From: Hormiphora californensis | Lineage: Eukaryota > Ctenophora > Tentaculata > Cydippida > Pleurobrachiidae | Direction of reading: 5' to 3' | Assembly: GCA_020137815.1 (NCBI GenBank) | Contig: CM035351.1 | Coordinates: 2,235,409-2,299,408 of the forward strand | DNA length: 64,000 nt | Part shown: positions 1 to 9,985 of the stretch, piece after piece | Layout of the letters: each line of letters begins with the position of its first letter | Position numbering within the stretch: position 1 is the stretch's first letter | The notes under the pieces: generated by a model | Database searches by the model: none | Seen by the model: the letters and a program-made list of their open reading frames with translations, nothing else | What the model was told of the DNA's origin: nothing | Program-made: the position numbers and the translations under genes

Positions 1-61
1 TCCCCCCTACTAGAATTGGGTACGAGGTCGTACTCAAGCTATGTACAGTATGACAACCTAC

Positions 62-1187
62 CAGACACTTGTAGGACGTGATGGAAGACTTTGAGGGAGA
101 GTATTTCAGACCGGGAGAGAGCGAGGCCAGATTGTTCTGCGTTCTCGAGAATAGCCCCAACTTCCTTCAATATCACATCTGCAACGTCAAAGTTCCTGGA
201 AAGAAGGGAAGATATATAACAGAGACTAGAGAGAGAGAGAGAGGGATAAATCTATAACTGCATAAATTATGCAACAGATAAATCCACGATGATCTAATAA
301 TGCTAACAAACACACAGACTCTCTGGCAGCTACCTTTGAATGAGAAGAGCCATCGCCTGTGAAAGAGAAAAAAGGATCCGGGTATTTTGAGCGTTTAGCC
401 TCCCCGCGTATTCAGCCCCTGCCGCCAGTGTTGTTACAGCTGCACTAATGTTACCTAGAGAAGGGGTCATCAAGAGCTGTATAACAAGAGGGGGATAACC
501 TCGTCTTGATAGATGGTTAGAAAAGGGATAAAATCGACACCAATTATGAAATGAATTTAAAAACATACCCATTTCCATGCTAGCTTTAGCAAGCTTGGAA
601 AGCACATCTGACAATACCAGAATTGGTAGTTGATGGCCAGTTCAATGGTCCCGTTAATCAGGTTAACTGCATCCAGATGTTTACCCTTGGCCATGTACAC
701 AGATGCTAACAGACTTGTTATCTCTAACTTTAACTCCTCCATTGCCATCAGATCCCGCACTTTCTTTAGCTGGAGAGAGGGGGTTGGGTAGGTAGGGGCT
801 ACAAGTAAAGGGTGATTATATGGGGTTTAGGTAGGGCCAATGGGTTACAAATGGGGATATGGTATATAGTTCACTTATCACTGTAGCTGTAACAACATCA
901 CTCACCGCTTTCTTAAGGTGGGTCTCCACATGATCAACATTCTTTGTATGTAACCACATCAGCTGGGCTATCTGGAGACGAGTCCTGACCTCTATCCTCG
1001 CAGGAGGATTACAAATCAGGATCGCCTCCAAACAATGAATTGATTTCCTAATATCTGGGGATTTAGCAGTTCTAAACCCCTCAGCAGCACCCAGCAGAGC
1101 AAAGTACATGTTGTCGAATGTCACTGCCTCTGCCATAGTGCTTTGCGTTTCCATCCGTTCCGTTTTCTCTGCATCTGCTTCAGCCAT
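62..1187 (-). CDS. MAU2: MAU2 chromatid cohesion factor (SCC4) homologue, 5' part
   Basis: MAU2/SCC4 is the TPR-rich partner of NIPBL/SCC2 and helps load cohesin onto chromatin. Four exons are visible on the minus strand: 1187-906, 769-569, 454-334 and 195-62. They carry GT-AG sites, and the gene continues off the left edge. Exon 1 encodes FALLGAAEGFRT and later LMWLHTKN; later exons encode AAGAEYAGRLN and SQAMALLIQR, matching the N-terminal TPR region of vertebrate MAU2 in order. The start ATG at 1187 follows a short Glu/Thr-rich leader unlike the alanine-rich human one. Exon 2 is broken. After WYCQ (about position 612) the matching frame shifts, and LSKLAKAS continues in another frame; dropping two bases would give the length of the vertebrate protein. 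This is either a sequence error or a real lesion. Phases of exons 1 (0), 3 (1 to 2) and 4 agree. Confidence 0.9.
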
Positions 1188-1910
1188 GGCTTGGTATGAC
1201 TGATTCAGAGAGAGGAGAATGATTTGAGACACACAAGGTGTACATACAATTAATTGTACACACGGAATCAATGTATTATTTGAGGCCGTTGTGTGTGTAG
1301 TGTGCGCCGCGCGGCGCTCAACTAATGAGTGATGAAAGTGCGTACACAATAGGGGGCGTGTTGCCGCGTCCTACACACATGTGTCGCACTGTTTGTGCGT
1401 GTGTGTGTGTGCCATAGCACTGTCACTATGTGTGTGACAGTCAGAGAGAGAAACACAACTTTCAAATACACACTACACACACACACGTGACACACCTCAT
1501 TTTATAGAGTGGTTATATAACAGGTCTTGTATTTCCTGATGTGTACAATGGTGAGTCAAATACAATTGTAAATACACATCAATGTTACCAGATATAGCGT
1601 TTTTCTCTTTTTTTAATTCAAATTGCGTTTTTCTTTTTATTCAAATTTCTCTCTCTTTCTCGGTTGTGTTTGGTAAAAGATTAAAGGGTGTGAATTTGTG
1701 TGAGCATTGAGTGTTCGCATTCAACGAAGTGACTTTGTACAAGATATATGTATAAAATAATATCTCTCTCTCTCCCAATCCATCGATAAATTCCCTTTGA
1801 TAAACATTTTTCACAAGGCAACACGCCAGTAAGTGTCTTGATCCGTGAAGCGCTTTTTAGTGAGTCATACTCTCGTAACCATGGTTACACACATCCAACA
1901 GCATCACGAT
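1188..1910. other. Intergenic region upstream of MAU2 and downstream of OSER1
   Basis: There is no coding signal. It should hold the MAU2 promoter. It contains CA/GT-rich and CT-rich simple sequence (about 1370-1500 and 1600-1780) and several short AT-rich stretches. I see no clear TATA box or conserved motif. Confidence 0.5.
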
Positions 1911-2829
1911 CTAAGCATACATCATTTCAGCCATTGTGCTCATAGGCCGGGGGATGAACAGTGCATTTTCCATGTACCCAGCCAGTTCGTCCACTGTGAC
2001 ATCATTCGCCTGACTCCGACATCCCTTGGTTGGAGGGGGTGGTACTGCAGAGGGTTGTTGTTGTTGGTGGGTGGTATTGGTTGTGGACACTCCACTACTA
2101 GTAGTGGACACTCCACTAGTACTGGCTGGTGTCTCAGAAGCAGTGGTGGATATCTCTGTAACGGTGTGACGTCGTGTAGTAATACGACGCCGGGCAGGAC
2201 CCGTCGGGGGTGCCCCTGATGGTTGTTGGTTCGTTTCCATGAACGCTTCAACTGATTCTCGTGTTAGTTTAACCGGGGACTGCTTTTTACTTTTTAGGCA
2301 TTGCTTCCTGTAGGGGAATAGTGGCGTTAGAGTGGCGTTAGAGTGGTGATAGAGTAGTGTTAGACCCAGTGGTGCTCGGCAACGCTTTTTTGAACGGCCA
2401 ATTCAATTTGAACGTTAAGCAATCGAGCACCACTGGGGTGTTAGAGTAGTGTTAGAGCGGTGATAGTGGTGATAGAGAAATAATGGTTTCCAATGCTACA
2501 AACAGGACAAAGGCAGTGAAAAGTGAACTGATAAAAGATATATCGGGTCACATTTCTGATAATCTACAATTAAGAAAAGACAATCACGCAAGAGCGCATA
2601 CTACTTCCTAAATAACAAGCTACACAGGACCCACCCTCTATTTCGTCGGAACAGCGAACACAGAGTCAGAGTTTCTCCTTATTTTCCTGCCAGTGGGGGG
2701 CCGTTGTTGTTGATCAATTGTGGCACTTCCGGGTTGAGTTGGTGCCACTGCCTGGCCCACCCCTAGACCCGTTCCAAAGCAGAGCGATTCGAAGGTCTGG
2801 CTCAGTGAGATTGTAGGTGAGTCTGCCAT
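1911..2829 (-). CDS. OSER1: OSER1 (oxidative stress-responsive serine-rich protein 1) homologue
   Basis: The last exon (2307-1911) ends with DVTVDELAGYMENALFIP followed by PMSTMAEMMYA and a stop. This closely matches the signature C-terminus of OSER1 (DVTIEDLSGYMEYYLYIP, then MAEMMYT). The rest of the exon is Ser/Thr/Pro-rich, as expected. The acceptor CCCCTACAG at 2308-2314 opens the exon in a frame giving KQCLKSKKQSPVKLT. A likely first exon starts at ATG 2829 (MADSPTISLSQTFESL) and includes a basic RKIRRNSDS stretch like the RRRRSKSP block of OSER1. The junction is unresolved: the last exon needs phase 2, but the first-exon frame reaches TAG at 2638-2640 just before the best donor, AGGGTGGGT. 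So either the donor is elsewhere or a base is wrong. OSER1 is a small, largely disordered nuclear protein linked to oxidative-stress response. Confidence 0.8.
2365..2437. repeat. 73-bp inverted-repeat element in the OSER1 intron
   Basis: Perfect 14-bp arms CCCAGTGGTGCTCG (2365-2378) and its complement (2424-2437) flank 45 bp. The surrounding DNA is made of short direct repeats of the type GAGTAGTGTTAG. This could be a tiny MITE or a local hairpin. Confidence 0.6.
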
Positions 2830-3178
2830 TTAGTGGACATAGCAGCGCTAAATAGGAAATATATGTGTGTTAGATATATGAGTTAGAGAGGGGATGGTGT
2901 TAGGAAAACATAGCATTTATTAGTCAGTATTGTGATAACAAGTCTGGGGAGGGGGAGAAAAACAAACAAAGTGATTAGCATGAAACGCTCTGTCAATAGA
3001 AATCAAATAAAACAACAAAACGTCAAAACAAGAAAGATTTTGTCAACTAAAAAAAGAAACATAAAACCCAAAAACTGACGGAGCTCTCTCTTTATACCGT
3101 GATCAACACGAGAGAGTCTTGTGTAAGACCATTACCACACACATATCACGTGACCAGTCACGTGACACACACCAAACA
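2830..3178. other. Intergenic region, OSER1 5' side and SUCO 3' side
   Basis: A short A-rich spacer of about 350 bp between two genes on the same strand. I see no ORF or repeat beyond simple A-rich sequence. It probably holds the OSER1 promoter and SUCO 3' untranslated sequence. Confidence 0.45.
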
Positions 3179-5572
3179 TCACCGGATATGATGTTTTGTC
3201 TTCCGACTCTTCAGCTGAGGAGCTTTAGGTTGAGGGTATATCAGGTCCATCTGTAAACTCTCCAGGGGAGTCTTCTTAGCATCGGAGGCTGAAACACGAC
3301 GATTGATCTGAGTCTCACTGCGTGCCCCTCTTATGGGCCCGTGTTGCGGCATGGGACTAGTGTCTCTACTCTTCGATCGGACCTGTCGTGTTTTCTTCTG
3401 CTTCCGGTTCTCTTCATTCCCGCCACACAGTGCTGCTGTGGGTGACATTGGCCGAGCTATTCTTGCCGCTCGTCTCTCCTCAAACACACCGGAAATTTCG
3501 TTAACTTTCTTGGACATTCGCCAGATGAAGTAGAAAGCAAGGAGAAGGATAAAGAGAATGAGGTTGGTAGTTGTGATGAGACTGTTGCTCTTCCCTCCGA
3601 TATCTGATGCCCGTTCCTGGATATCTGCCAGCATACCTTGGATACTCTCAAATCTGGCCTCAATCTGGCCCAATCTGTCCTCAAACCGTTTCATTGCCTC
3701 ATCTACAGTGGCGAGGGTCTTCTCAAGGGGCTTGAACAGGTTGTCAACTTTTTTGTATCTACTTGAGAGAGTTTCTAGATAATCGTTGGACAGACTTAGA
3801 TTCCGTTCTAACTCTTTTATCCGTTTATCTAATTCCAGGAAAATTGAGTTTTTCTTGGGACTGTTCGTCATCACAACACCCTTACTATCTTTTAGATCAG
3901 CTGGTACAGCAGGTTGTTGTGGTAGATCTGCAGCAGGCTTGTTGGCAGGAACTTCCTCTTTTGGCTCAACTTTCAGAGGACTTTCCTTCTTCGGAGTTTC
4001 TTTCTTCACCTCCTCTTTAGGCTCCTCTTTAGGTTCAACAACTGGGACAGGCAGAGTTTCACCCTTCTCAGCGGTTATAACAGGAGCTACATCGGGGACC
4101 TCCTTAGCAGGGGCAGCAGGCTCTACAACTACAACAGGTGGTGCAACTATATCATCTGCTTTCTTCTCCTCCGCAAGATCAACCCCTTCCATAATCACAA
4201 CAGTAGGTTGTTTCTTAACCTCAACTCCCTCCTCTCCTTTCAATCGTTTCTCTTCTCCTTCTGATTTTTTCTCCTCCTCAACCTTTATCTCCTTACCCCT
4301 CTCATCCACCTTCACAACGACTGGATCGGGGGCCGGTGTTGGAGCTGGAGGATCCTCTGCAGGGACAGGAGCGACAACCCCTTCCTCTCCCTCTTTGTTT
4401 GTGACACCCAACACACCCAGGGCACTATCCACAATATTCTTGACGGCGTTCTTAGCTCCCACAATCAGCGACTTATCCCCAGCTACGTCGCCCGGTTCAG
4501 TCGCATCGAAGCTGTCAATTGGTAGCTCATAGGGATCGACGGTTTCCGGCTGGGCCTGTTGTTCCTCATACTCATCGACCATGCTCATACCAAGGACTTG
4601 GAAGGCGGTCAGGACACAAAAGTGCTCCTTCCCACGGTGAGAAATCTTCTCAAACTTAACATATTTACCGTACTGGCCGTGTCCAGATATCTCGAACTTC
4701 TCCATTTCCCTCTTGTTTCGAGCTGCAAAAGTTCCAATGTGGGTCCATTCTTTGGGCGGGTATGCCTCCGATGTGTAAACCTTGAACTCGTGAATTGAAG
4801 AAGCGAAAAGTTCAAAGTTAGCCAGCTGGATGGCAGTTATCTGAATTGTGTCACAAAGTTCAACTACAAACCAAATGGATCCTTCACAGGGAATCATAGC
4901 ATAGCTATCTTTATCCTTGTTAAGAACAGATGCAGCATTCTTGAAATCCTTTTTATTGTCTGCAATCTTAGCTCCACACACAATATCAGCATAGTTCTTC
5001 TGAATCAGCTTTCCTTTCGGCTTAGGTTTCTCATCTTCGCTCTCAACTTCTTCTTCGTTGACATTCTTCTGTCGATCGGTTTGAGCTTTAGATTTGCCTT
5101 TTTCTGACTCTTCTTTCTCTTTCCGTTCCCTGAACTCTTTGAAAGAAGGGATGACTTCATCAGGCTCTTCAGTAGCTTCCTCGGTCGGTGGCTCTGCCTT
5201 AAACTCAGCTTGTGGAATTTCTTCTGCAATTTTTGGTTCAGGTTGATCGTGAGAAATCACCTCTGTGGGTAATTCTGGTTCAACCGGCTCGTCAGGGGGT
5301 TTTTGGGGCTCTTCAACTTTATCGACAGCCTCGGGAACTTGATTTACACTCTGTAAACCGTCAGGTTCCACTAATTGTTCAGTTTTAACTAGTTCTTCAA
5401 CGCCATCTACTTTTTCTAAGACTTCTGTATCCTGATTTTTGGGAGGTTCAAGGGGTTCTAGAGGTTCTTGTGGAGAATGTTTAGGATGAGGAATGTTGTC
5501 CACTTCTTGGCAACAACCCAAGGACTGAAAATAGAAAACCCAGCAGAGAAATCTCACAAGGTTTGAAACCAT
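3179..5572 (-). CDS. SUCO: SUCO-like SUN-domain ER membrane protein (SLP1/OPT family)
   Basis: A single open frame of 797 aa from ATG 5572 to TGA 3179-3181. It has an N-terminal hydrophobic signal (MVSNLVRFLCWVFYF), then a long acidic Glu/Pro/Lys-rich region (about 25-185). A SUN-like domain follows (about 194-330) with CGAKIADNKKDFKNAA, SYAMIPCEGSIWFVVEL and the late GKYVKFEKISHRGKEHFC. A Pro/Val/Lys/Glu-rich linker leads to a coiled coil (about 575-655), one membrane span (about 662-688, LILFILLLAFYFIW) and a basic C-terminal tail of about 107 residues. This order matches SUCO/SLP1 proteins of the rough ER, which help protect or fold membrane cargo (in mammals, collagen secretion in osteoblasts). 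It is shorter than human SUCO (about 1,250 aa), and the whole coding region lacks introns although all other recognised genes here are split. Confidence 0.9.
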   Translation of the reverse strand: MVSNLVRFLCWVFYFQSLGCCQEVDNIPHPKHSPQEPLEPLEPPKNQDTEVLEKVDGVEELVKTEQLVEPDGLQSVNQVPEAVDKVEEPQKPPDEPVEPELPTEVISHDQPEPKIAEEIPQAEFKAEPPTEEATEEPDEVIPSFKEFRERKEKEESEKGKSKAQTDRQKNVNEEEVESEDEKPKPKGKLIQKNYADIVCGAKIADNKKDFKNAASVLNKDKDSYAMIPCEGSIWFVVELCDTIQITAIQLANFELFASSIHEFKVYTSEAYPPKEWTHIGTFAARNKREMEKFEISGHGQYGKYVKFEKISHRGKEHFCVLTAFQVLGMSMVDEYEEQQAQPETVDPYELPIDSFDATEPGDVAGDKSLIVGAKNAVKNIVDSALGVLGVTNKEGEEGVVAPVPAEDPPAPTPAPDPVVVKVDERGKEIKVEEEKKSEGEEKRLKGEEGVEVKKQPTVVIMEGVDLAEEKKADDIVAPPVVVVEPAAPAKEVPDVAPVITAEKGETLPVPVVEPKEEPKEEVKKETPKKESPLKVEPKEEVPANKPAADLPQQPAVPADLKDSKGVVMTNSPKKNSIFLELDKRIKELERNLSLSNDYLETLSSRYKKVDNLFKPLEKTLATVDEAMKRFEDRLGQIEARFESIQGMLADIQERASDIGGKSNSLITTTNLILFILLLAFYFIWRMSKKVNEISGVFEERRAARIARPMSPTAALCGGNEENRKQKKTRQVRSKSRDTSPMPQHGPIRGARSETQINRRVSASDAKKTPLESLQMDLIYPQPKAPQLKSRKTKHHIR

Positions 5573-7232
5573 GGCTAGTTTAAAGGAATGCTGGCCTTCG
5601 CAGCTAAGTCTTAGTCGTAGTATAAGACCGATACGGCCCCTTCTGGATGACTACGAACTTCAAAAACGAAAAATTTAAAAGAAGAGTGCAAAACTCTTGG
5701 CATACGTTGCAGGCCCCTTATAATATAATATAAGGGGCCTGGAGGGAATACCGCGCTAGGGGGGAATACATAATCAATCATATCTCCGGTTCCAGATAAG
5801 GTACAGAAATCGTTTTGGTAGCGTTGGAAAGAGGAAGATAACAGCTTTCAAATGCAACCGGTTTCAGGTCTCTATCTTATCAGGAACAGGAGATATGAAC
5901 CAAACTCCGCAAAATCGAGTGCGGTAAAATCAAAATTTGAATGAAATTTTTAAAAAGGTGTCCCTGCAAGAATCTGTGACGTCACTTTTTGAAAACAACC
6001 CATCTTTCAACGGCTATTGCTCAGCCTCCTTAAGTCCAATTAACTTCTCTCAAAAACAGCAAGGTAGATAATCGTCAGATCTAACAACTGGTGAAAGAAT
6101 CAAGTCAAACGGACTTCAGGAGCCAAAGTTATAAGCACCGCCGTTTTTTCGACCGCAAAGTTATCTTCGACCCAGCCGGGATCAGGCCAAACGCGCGCGC
6201 GGCATTCCCTCCAGTCCCCTCGTTGCGGGGGTGCGCGCATGAGGGGGCTGCAGCGCATTCCAAGCAAAACTCGAAAACGGAAAAGTATTTAAAAAAATTT
6301 TCAGGTTTTTCCATGCGCGGCGCAATATAAACCCGAACGCGCAAATCTATGCGCGTAAAGGATCACGCGCGCTGAAGTTCGCTCAATTTTGAAAAGTCCG
6401 CACTGGATGAATCACTCTTGGAGATGTGCAGATCTGAGTACAGTGTGTTGTGTTGGGCACTTGGTAGTTTCAGACACTCTCTAACTTTTCTCTTTAACTT
6501 GTTTAAACACTAATTGCTTTGCTATGATTTAAACAAAGTATTATTTAGCTTTGTCACTTTACCGCCGTCTGGCAGACGGCGTCTGCCGCTAGAAGTACAT
6601 GACTGAGTGGAATATCATACATAATACGTGTGAAAGTTTAAATTGGGGCATACGGTGACAAGCACAATCGTTAAAATTGTGTATCTCACTTTCCAACAGT
6701 ATCTTTAAGTTTCAATGTTAAAAGCTGACAGCTAGCGGCGGTATTGAATATGTAGTATGTACTCGTCAGAGCACTGACCTAAGATAAGTACGGTATTGAA
6801 TGATTTACACATATCATAATTAACATTTCAAAATTCATGATAAGGTTTCCGCAGGAGAGGGGGAATGGGGGTGGTTCTCAAAATTCGGACAGTCGACAGG
6901 ATTGTTTTCCCTTCGATAGCTGATGATTATTGATATAGGCCACGCATGTTTCTCCAGTGTGTGCTAGTGCGAGAGAGCGAGGGGTAACATGCTGTAGATT
7001 ACTTGACATGCTCATGTGCAGCCTGTACGACAGCTGTGTACACATTATATGACATTTCCTTTCTCTCGCTCTATCTCTCTTCGTCACATGCTCTCTCCCT
7101 CTCCTTATCAAAGGGAGAAGTGCATGAAAAAATATGGAGGACAAGTGCGAAGCAGCGTGTGACAAGCTTGTCTCTCGTTACAGCTAGTATTGAATCCCAC
7201 TCTTTGTGTATTTAGGTATTTTATGATCAGAA
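5573..7232. other. Intergenic region, SUCO promoter side to ciliary-type gene
   Basis: About 1.66 kb between divergent genes. It contains a 30-bp hairpin (5711-5740, 12-bp arms AGGCCCCTTATA), a foldback element (5749-5929), a CpG/GC-rich patch with GCGCGC runs (about 6185-6370) and a 19-bp palindrome built on CGCCGTCTG (about 6563-6581). The short ORFs look like chance. Confidence 0.5.
5749..5929. repeat. Foldback element sharing a core with the 37.8-kb element
   Basis: Imperfect arms: ATATCTCCGGTTCCAGATAA from 5780 pairs with the complement of the segment ending at 5896 (TCTTATCAGGAACAGGAGAT). The middle also pairs (GCGTTGGAAAG with CTTTCAAATGC). Outside, TACCGCGCT pairs with AGTGCGGTA. The same core (GCGTTGGAAAG, later TCTTATCAGGAACAG and AGATATGA) recurs inside the element at 37847-38116. 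Confidence 0.65.
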
Positions 7233-8017
7233 ATGGGCAGGTACCCGTACCCACTACCGAGATTTGAAAATGATGGAACATTCTGCAAAAAGATGAACAC
7301 AACCAATTCGGTAGGCAACTTTTTATTTCTTCTACTTTTTCAATCTGAAATATTCTTTTGAAATTCTAACTGTACCAGTAGATGCAAAATGACTAACCAA
7401 TTCCACTTGCAGTCCCTTGAGGGAGCTCTTCGCAAGAAGACGTTAGCTGTCGGCTCAGACCCTTGGCAGCGACTTTACACAACACATTCGCTATCCAGTG
7501 GCCGACATGGTGTCATGTATTACGATCCCAAGGTGAGATCTCAGTAGCACCAACTATTGTCTTACTCCCTCGATTACCCCATTTGTTCCCAAAATCCTAA
7601 CAATGCTTCATTTTCAGGCTCCTCGGGATAGTCTTGATTTTATCATCAAAGCCAGTTACAACCACCACAATTTGTTTATGGCAGATACCAATGAGACCCT
7701 TCTGCAACAGGAGACACTTGGAGGAAACCATGGGTAAGTGAATACACGGAGATTGTTTGAGCCAATACAGAGTTTTTACGCCTTTGGTTTGGTCAATGGT
7801 CTTGATTCCATGAAAGCAAAATGGTTTAATGGTTTTGTTGACGCTGGTTTGTTTTCTAAGCTACAGCGGTTCCATAGAACTTTTCTTGGATAATATGCCA
7901 TCAGTTATTCAGTTATCGGCTTGTAATACCTAGCTTAAATCTATTCTTGGCATCTTTTTCATCTTATATTTCTTTCCGATATCCTTTCTCTCTTACTCTC
8001 TTAGTCATGTTTTCTTC

Positions 8018-8078
<61 letters not shown>

Positions 8079-9026
8079 TTCTCTCCCGATCCTTTTTCTC
8101 GATTTCCGCGAACTATTGTTCTCATGGCAACAGTGTCAGATCAGCAGAGCACTGTATTTGAGTTTAAAGCTGCGGTTGCCATGGTTACGAGGGCACACAT
8201 TAGCAACTTGATCTGATTCTACTACTACTGCTACAGTGAATAATATTTACCTCCCGACCCATCACATATTCACTATCATCTCTGCTGGGCCACCTTCCTA
8301 AAATGAAAACATATTATATATCAGATCTTCAGTCCCAGCTACTGATCGAATGAAGCTCTGAATACTAATGAAACTTGAACCATGCAGCAGTCGAGTGTCG
8401 ACATGGCTGCAAAATCATGTTCGCTCTTGTAAAATACTGATTGGAACTGTAGTCTGTAACAGCTTACATACACTCTCAACCTGTATACACTGCTGCAATA
8501 GTTGGACAATAAGTGATCAATGGCTAATGCTCAAATGTCGCGGTGGTCCTTTATCGGTTACACTCGATCAACTGCAGCAGTTTTGCCTCTTGGTATAGTT
8601 TAATAGTACCTACCTACATGTGGTCTACCGAGTACAAAACCTACTTAATATTTTATGTTAAAATGATGAATGCCCCTGACCAAATAATAACTTCCAACTG
8701 CCAATAACATCAGTATTATTTCCCCAGACGAATCCTGAAGAACCGTGTCAAGAAAAGTGCCCCAATTTTCAAGGCCACTCTTGTGGAGCCAACCTTTAGA
8801 CAGTCCGTTCAACTTCCCCGGTTCACCACTCATAGCGTTAAAATGGCAATAGGTATGTTAAAATTAATTAGTTAATCTTGGTACTTCATTTACAAAAAGC
8901 TAAGAGAATAAATAAACTAGTCAACGACTCGATTTACCCAACGAAATGTTTTCAGAGAGTCACCATGTACCTTTGACGAACCCGGGATATTCACGAAAAC
9001 ACGACGGCGGATTCTACACTACCTAG
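7233..9026 (+). CDS. Small ciliary-type protein (microtubule-inner-protein-like), five exons
   Basis: Exons 7233-7310, 7413-7532, 7618-7733, 8728-8852 and 8956-9026 join with consistent phases into 170 codons (169 aa). It starts [17 protein letters not shown]. Notable segments are [38 protein letters not shown] and the ending [14 protein letters not shown]. The style (short Gly/Tyr/Phe/Arg motifs, a PGYSRK-DGGFYT tail) recalls small axonemal microtubule inner proteins (CFAP/CIMIP/SPMIP type). I cannot assign a specific vertebrate gene. The start at 7233 is chosen because the ATG at 7223 is in a frame that stops at once. The 1-kb third intron contains a (CT)n tract. A likely role in motile cilia is inference from family style only. 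Confidence 0.75.
8021..8073. repeat. (CT)n microsatellite
   Basis: An uninterrupted CT dinucleotide run of about 50 bp in the third intron of the ciliary-type gene. Confidence 0.95.
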
Positions 9027-9985
9027 TTGCTTCAATTCATTCTCTTCTCTCCAATGACTATTGCACTTGTTTACTCTTTAAACAGACTTGATCTTGAATT
9101 GGTGTCTATTGCTTGTTAAAAAGTAGTACAGCTGCATGGCCTGGTCGGGCTGGGGGAAGATGTCATGGTCGAGTGTATGAGATGACGGGCGGCGCGAGGA
9201 CATATTTGTAGATTTGCTGGCGCGCACAAAAACATTGTGCCGCGCGCACGTGAAGGCAGATCATGAGTCTGTCAGAGCAGAGGTCAGTGACCTGACGTCA
9301 CCTGGCAGTGCCGTGGCACCTGAGCTGCTAGTCGACACACAGGATACGCACTGCCAGCAGGTTTAATTCCACGTCACTCTAGATAGAGCGATTAGTTTGA
9401 TTCCTGGCTGCACTGCATAACCAAGTATCGTGGCCTGGAATTCGGCCATCAGGAAGTAACGGTCCGGGATATGACATGGATTTGCAGCCCATTTGCATTT
9501 TGGTTTTATTAAAACCAGGTTTTAATACGAAACGTTAAACTCAGTAAATTTCATTTTAACAAACCAATACATTATTTTTATACAACGACACAACAACCAA
9601 TAAACCGTTATAATACACGCACTAACACGAACAGAATACATTGAAACCGGTCCGGTTCAGAATACGACAAAGAACCTTGAACATACGGAGTGTTTTTTTG
9701 GGTGAAATATTACAAAAAACGATCAGCTATCAAAATGAAACCCAGCCCTGTTCACAGCTTACATAACACGACAGTATTTTCTTTTATCCAAAACAACCCG
9801 GTAAACATAGATACAATCACGTTCCTACCCTCCCATCTCTCTCTCGTTAACTCATTGCTACTCTCATAATAATAATAATAATGATACATACTATTGTACT
9901 CTATTTGATTTTGATTTACTCTTTTCTACTCTTACACTGACTAAAATTGAATAATTTATACACACATTAGAGAGTCAATATGTTG
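9027..9985. other. Intergenic region between convergent genes
   Basis: About 960 bp between the 3' ends of the ciliary-type gene and the ATOS gene. No ORF or clear repeat is present. A G+C-rich part (9130-9370) contains short palindromic pieces such as AGGTCAGTGACCTGACG; the remainder is AT-rich. Confidence 0.5.

Noticed and set aside
3786-4532. 248-codon plus-strand ORF over SUCO
   Set aside because: Antisense shadow of the low-complexity Glu/Pro/Lys/Val-rich SUCO region; no recognisable protein.
7947-8216. ORF across the (CT)n tract in the ciliary-type gene
   Set aside because: Lies in the third intron, driven by CT repeats; flanking exons join in phase.
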